From Candidatus Zixiibacteriota bacterium (GTDB lineage Bacteria > Zixibacteria > MSB-5A5 > GN15 > PGXB01): 9,286 bases of DNA. Positions 5,771 through 9,286 of this stretch are shown here, piece by piece. A program made the position numbers and the translations under genes. The notes under the pieces were generated by a model. The model saw only the letters and a list, made by a program, of their open reading frames with translations, made no database searches and was not told where the DNA came from. The DNA is taken from positions 1-9,286 of the forward strand of contig JAUVBC010000068.1 of the NCBI GenBank assembly GCA_030591405.1, given 5' to 3'. Each line of letters begins with the position of its first letter. The stretch's first letter is position 1.

Positions 5771-6964
5771 ATGTGTTTATATTTTATCAACCGGTATCGT
5801 CAAAAAAATCCAAAATGGGAAAATGAAGCTTGTCTCGTTTTTGAAAATACAGATATTTTTGATTTACACCGCTTTATACCAGAATATAAACCAACACAAT
5901 TAATTAACTTACCAAATCTGGCCAAAACTCTCGGGATTAAACAGCTATTTATCAAAGATGAATCTTTCCGGTTTGGGCTTAAAGCATTTAAGGCGCTTGG
6001 CTCGACTTATGCGATCTACCGCATTGTAAAAGATTATTTAAGAAATCAAAATAGGCCGGAAATTAAAATAGAGAACTTCTATAACAGTAATTTTCTAAAG
6101 CCAAATGAAATCAAGTTTTGTACCGCCACCGATGGCAATCATGGGCGAGCGGTTGCGTGGGCGGCCCGGAAGTTGCGGCAGAAAGCCATAATATATATGC
6201 CGGGAAATTCGGTCAATTCGCGCATAGAAAATATCAGATTAGAAGGGGCGGAAGTAATTGTTGTTGATGGCAGTTATGATGATGCTGTTAACCGAGCCGC
6301 CGTTGATGCAAAAAACCATGGCTGGCAGATTGTTTCGGATACATCATGGCCGGGGTATGAAAAGATACCTCAATATATTATGGCCGGGTATCTAACGATG
6401 TTTCGTGAGATCCATCAGGAATTGGAGGAATCAGCTACCATTGACGCGCTATTTATTCAGGGCGGGGTAGGAGCACTGGCCGCATCGGCGTCATGGTTTT
6501 ATAATAAGGAATATCATTTTTCTACTCCAAAACTTATTTCTGTTGAGCCGACCGATGCTGCATGTCTGTTGGCATCAATAAAATCAAAAGATGGATTGCC
6601 AATTTCACTCAAAAATGTTCAAAATTCAATTATGGCCGGACTTAACTGTGGAACGCCATCGCTTGTCGCTTGGCCCTTCATCAAAACCAGGTTTGATATG
6701 TTTATGTCAGTGTCGGATGAGTTTTGTGTCGATGCTATGAAAAGATATTATAATCCGACTGGAGATGATCGGCAGATTATTTCGGGGGAATCAGGAGCAG
6801 CCGGTTTGGCCGGTTTGCTGGCCTTATTAAATCACAAGTCTGCACAGGTAATTCGAAATAAACTAAATGTTGGAGATGAATCAACGATTCTCCTGATTAA
6901 TACTGAAGGCGATACCGATCCGGTTGCCTTTGATACTCTGGTTCGAAAACCGGCCAAATTGTAG
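5771..6964 (+). CDS. dpaL: Diaminopropionate ammonia-lyase (YgeX/DpaL-like, PLP-dependent)
   Basis: The 397-residue product is a fold-type II PLP enzyme closely resembling E. coli YgeX, which converts 2,3-diaminopropionate to pyruvate and ammonia. KDESFRFGLKAFKALG carries the PLP Lys at residue 74 (Lys77 in YgeX). DGNHG at 121-125 supplies the Asp equivalent to Asp120, SDTSWPGYEKIP contains Asp190 (Asp189 in YgeX), QGGVGA (230-235) is the phosphate-binding loop, and NTEGDTD (377-383) lies near the C-terminus. All expected catalytic residues are present, so activity is likely. The frame is open back to a TTG at 5735, inside the CheW gene, but the ATG at 5771 gives the usual length (YgeX has 398 residues) and avoids the overlap. 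Neither start has a clear Shine-Dalgarno sequence. None of the E. coli ygeX companion genes is visible. Serine/threonine dehydratase-like activity cannot be excluded. Confidence 0.92.
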   Translation: MCLYFINRYRQKNPKWENEACLVFENTDIFDLHRFIPEYKPTQLINLPNLAKTLGIKQLFIKDESFRFGLKAFKALGSTYAIYRIVKDYLRNQNRPEIKIENFYNSNFLKPNEIKFCTATDGNHGRAVAWAARKLRQKAIIYMPGNSVNSRIENIRLEGAEVIVVDGSYDDAVNRAAVDAKNHGWQIVSDTSWPGYEKIPQYIMAGYLTMFREIHQELEESATIDALFIQGGVGALAASASWFYNKEYHFSTPKLISVEPTDAACLLASIKSKDGLPISLKNVQNSIMAGLNCGTPSLVAWPFIKTRFDMFMSVSDEFCVDAMKRYYNPTGDDRQIISGESGAAGLAGLLALLNHKSAQVIRNKLNVGDESTILLINTEGDTDPVAFDTLVRKPAKL

Positions 6965-7016
6965 CTGCCAGTCAATATACATATTGGTTTCGGGTCAAAT
7001 ATTCCTTTTATTGATC

Positions 7017-7037
7017 GAAGGATAAACATGTGATATG
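7017..7037 (+). promoter_or_regulatory. Ribosome binding site with a start-stop ATG-TGA before the glycosyltransferase start
   Basis: GAAGGA (7017-7022) is followed after five bases by ATG (7028-7030) and at once by TGA (7031-7033). The real coding start is the ATG at 7035, one base after that TGA and twelve bases from GAAGGA. The ribosome binding site is thus ideally placed for the empty start-stop codon pair and rather far from the true start. This could lower or couple initiation, or be chance. Confidence 0.4.
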
Positions 7038-8228
7038 GCAGATAGACAAAAACTAAATATTCTCTATACAAATATCGGCCGCGGCCACCCGTTTTACCTT
7101 GATGGCATCTGCGAAGAGATTCAACGCAATCACTCTGATAAGATCGATATAAATATTTCAAATGTTTTTGATCTCTCTTCTGGCTTATCTCTTTCTCTTT
7201 GGAAGCTGATTAGATTTATGTATCATCGGGGAAGTCAGGGGGGATTGATCGGTAAAATCTATTCGGCAATTCGCAAAAATAAAAAAATCGCCAGTTACGG
7301 TTTTATCGAAAAAATATTGGCGCGAGGAATAAGAGACTATTTAGAAAAGAACCGACATCCAACGCTGGTGGCGCATCCGATGCTGATCCCAATGATATCT
7401 GATTTAACCGATGTTTATTACCAGCATGGTGAATTGGCGGTACCTGATATGGTTATTGTGAATGGGGCCAGGAAAATATTTGTACCATCCGTCGAAGCAA
7501 AAGACAGTTTTTGCCAAAAGGGAATCAATGAAAATAATATAACCGTAACCGGATTATGCATTGAAAATAAGCTGAAAGAAAATGCCGCAAGAATGTATGA
7601 GACAAGATTAGCACGACTGAATGCCAATGCTGATCTTGTCGGTGCTTTCTTTTCATCAGGCGCCGAGCCGATTGGACATGTTAAGAAAATAATCAAAATG
7701 CTTCTATCTCTGGAGAAAAATGACCAAAAGGCTATTGTTTTTTGCGAAGCAGGGGGGAGACTTGAAAAAGATGTTCGCTCAAAAATTGGAGCCGAGATTA
7801 TTGATCCGTTAGATGCAAAAGATAATATCATGACATATTTTAATAATAGTCATATTCTTATGGTCTCATATATTGATCGAGAAGAAGAAGGCAGATATAC
7901 GGAAATACTTTTTGAATATTTTGATTATTTTGTATCGCCCTCGCATGAACGTACTAACTGGGCACTCGGATTGGGCGTCCCGATGTTTATACTACATCAA
8001 TTGATTGGACCGTTTTCCCCAATAAATAAAGAGATACTGATAAATAATGAAGTTGCTAAAGAGATATTGGATGACAAGGCCGCCGATAACTTTGCCAAGA
8101 AACTCAAACAATTATCAAATAGTGGCGATTTGATTCGGATGGCCAAAAAAGGTTTTGGAAAGTACCCTCTGGATGGATTTGGGCAAATTTGTGATTTGCT
8201 AAAAGGATTACTGTCAAATGTACGATAA
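7035..8228 (+). CDS. GT-B glycosyltransferase, MGDG-synthase/GT28-like
   Basis: The 397-residue product looks like a two-domain GT-B glycosyltransferase. The N-terminus ILYTNIGRGHPFYLDGI carries the GxGH loop (G15-R16-G17-H18) typical of MGDG synthase, MurG and processive diacylglycerol glucosyltransferases. The linker region KIFVPSVEAKDSFCQKGI (147-164) followed by ITVTGLCIE matches the segment in this family where the enzyme is predicted to act on a lipid acceptor. The C-terminal half has SPSHERTNWALGLGVPMFIL (301-320) and a following INKEIL, where the nucleotide-sugar donor binds. Likely role: transfer of a sugar to a lipid or other membrane acceptor at the cytoplasmic face. Donor and acceptor are not shown, and HER at 304-306 is not the standard donor-binding motif. 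The next gene overlaps its last 11 bases, so the two products probably work together. Confidence 0.75.
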   Translation: MADRQKLNILYTNIGRGHPFYLDGICEEIQRNHSDKIDINISNVFDLSSGLSLSLWKLIRFMYHRGSQGGLIGKIYSAIRKNKKIASYGFIEKILARGIRDYLEKNRHPTLVAHPMLIPMISDLTDVYYQHGELAVPDMVIVNGARKIFVPSVEAKDSFCQKGINENNITVTGLCIENKLKENAARMYETRLARLNANADLVGAFFSSGAEPIGHVKKIIKMLLSLEKNDQKAIVFCEAGGRLEKDVRSKIGAEIIDPLDAKDNIMTYFNNSHILMVSYIDREEEGRYTEILFEYFDYFVSPSHERTNWALGLGVPMFILHQLIGPFSPINKEILINNEVAKEILDDKAADNFAKKLKQLSNSGDLIRMAKKGFGKYPLDGFGQICDLLKGLLSNVR

Positions 8229-9286
8229 TCTAAAAGCATATATTAATAAATTTGATCGACGTCTCTGGATTCTTGCTATCGGATGGATTGCCTCTTCAGC
8301 AGGTTTTTCAATTTCCATTCCATTTATTGCAATATATTTTTATTCTAAGTTGGGTATTTCTCTTATCGATATAGGTTTGTTTTTTGGCGTGACGGCTATT
8401 ATCAGGGCAACGACACAGGCCTTGTCCGGGGAGCTTTCCGATCGGCTGGGACGTTATTCTCTTATGGTTATGGCTCAGTTGATCCGTACCTTTATATTTT
8501 TTATTACAGCCCTTGCAATTTATTATGAATCCGGTTTTTTAATCATCGGTTCCCTTTTAATATTAAATGCAATTTTTGGTGCCATATTTCAACCAGCCGC
8601 GCAGGCGGCGGTAGCCGATTTGGTTGAGTTTAAGGATCGAATTGATGCCTATGCCGTCGTCAGGGTGGCTGGTAATTTTGGTTGGGCGCTTGGTCCCGGC
8701 ATTGGCGGATTTGTGGCTGCGAGTTCCTATTCAATACTGTTTATAATTTCTGGTTGTATGACTTTGATATCCGGCCTGATTATTGCCAAATATTTAAGAG
8801 GTATAAAACCGCAAGGCAATAATAATGGATCACTTAAATTAAAAGATATATTTACTTATAAAGGGAATGAGTTAATTCTCAGGTTTGTTATTTTTGTTTT
8901 TATTATTTATCTGGTATTTGCCCAATTGATAGCCCCATTTTCTTTATATAGTGTGGAACTGATAGGAATTAGCAAGCCTCAACTGGGGATATTGTTTATG
9001 CTTAATGGATTGATGGTGGCTGTTTTCCAGCTTCCGACCACACGCCTTATTAAAAAATTCAGGTTGACCTCGCAACTTGCTTTGGGTTCGATCATATTTG
9101 CCTGCGGGTACATTATCGTTGGTTTCTCCACTACATTTGTTCTTTTTATTATAGCTATGGTATTTATAACAATGGGGGAGAATTGCGTATCTCCTCCAGC
9201 TCTGGCTTTGACTGCAAATTTGGCTCCTGAGGGCAGAACCGGACGATATATGGGTATTTATGGCTTTGCCGTAACTTTTGGCTGGT
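8218..9286 (+). CDS. MFS transporter, 3' end outside the window
   Basis: The frame starts at the ATG at 8218, overlaps the end of the glycosyltransferase gene by 11 bases, and stays open to the window edge: 356 residues with no stop. AAAGGA at 8202-8207, ten bases upstream, supports the start. It is a hydrophobic major facilitator protein with at least nine membrane segments visible. GELSDRLGRY at 71-80 is motif A in the loop after TM2, and GWALGPGIGG at 155-164 is motif C in TM5, a hallmark of drug:proton antiporters (DHA1 and DHA2). A central loop rich in polar residues (196-215) separates the two halves, and an RTGRYMG segment (340-346) follows in the second half. An inner-membrane exporter is likely. 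The overlap with the glycosyltransferase points to moving its product or a linked compound, but motif C would equally fit an efflux pump. Confidence 0.9.
   Translation, partial: MYDNLKAYINKFDRRLWILAIGWIASSAGFSISIPFIAIYFYSKLGISLIDIGLFFGVTAIIRATTQALSGELSDRLGRYSLMVMAQLIRTFIFFITALAIYYESGFLIIGSLLILNAIFGAIFQPAAQAAVADLVEFKDRIDAYAVVRVAGNFGWALGPGIGGFVAASSYSILFIISGCMTLISGLIIAKYLRGIKPQGNNNGSLKLKDIFTYKGNELILRFVIFVFIIYLVFAQLIAPFSLYSVELIGISKPQLGILFMLNGLMVAVFQLPTTRLIKKFRLTSQLALGSIIFACGYIIVGFSTTFVLFIIAMVFITMGENCVSPPALALTANLAPEGRTGRYMGIYGFAVTFGW

Noticed and set aside
7418..7831. 137-codon open frame on the minus strand
   Set aside because: It lies entirely inside the glycosyltransferase gene, shows no recognisable domain, and is explained as an open shadow frame. 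The same applies to minus-strand frames at 481-828 and 1046-1390 and to plus-strand frames within the M29 gene.

Overview
The window is a compact, AT-leaning bacterial chromosome segment with ten protein-coding genes, two of them cut by the window edges. TGA acts as an ordinary stop (for example at 295-297). Several starts have weak or no Shine-Dalgarno sequence, while others have a clear GAAGG or AAAGGA. The mix of M20 and M29 peptidases, a TIGR00730-type LOG protein, a lone CheW and a YgeX-type lyase would suit an environmental bacterium, perhaps of an uncultured lineage such as the FCB/Zixibacteria group. That placement is an impression from gene content and protein style, not a demonstrated result. 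I saw no mobile element, tRNA, rRNA, CRISPR array or phage gene.

Layout, left to right. 1-1090: the C-terminal end of an M20 metallopeptidase, then, one base after its stop, an SDR-family protein in which the catalytic Tyr and Lys are replaced. 1170-2993: two tandem EamA (DMT) transporters, about 63% identical over the first 100 aligned residues and therefore a gene duplication. 3063-3728: a LOG/TIGR00730 nucleotide-binding protein. 3749-3771: a strong hairpin with A and T tracts on its two sides, a bidirectional terminator for the converging genes. 3793-4920 (minus strand): an M29 aminopeptidase with a good sigma70-type promoter (TTGCCA-N17-TATTAT) and two overlapping perfect palindromes just upstream. 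4921-5325: a divergent intergenic region that also holds a G-run island. 5326-6964: a stand-alone CheW-like protein followed closely by a PLP-dependent diaminopropionate ammonia-lyase. 7035-9286: a GT-B glycosyltransferase of the MGDG-synthase/GT28 type whose end overlaps the start of an MFS transporter by 11 bases. The MFS gene runs off the window.

How the genes relate. Several fit amino-acid and peptide turnover: two peptidases, a lyase acting on 2,3-diaminopropionate and similar amino acids, and EamA permeases, many of which export amino acids or metabolites. No single pathway is evident. The tightest functional unit is the overlapping glycosyltransferase-MFS pair, which suggests synthesis and membrane transport of one glycosylated product. 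I found nothing that is clearly a new defence or mobile system. The points most worth a second look are the SDR lacking the YxxxK dyad, the glycosyltransferase-MFS pair, the CheW-lyase pair, the palindromes and G-run island between 5001 and 5104, and a start-stop ATG-TGA in front of the glycosyltransferase gene.
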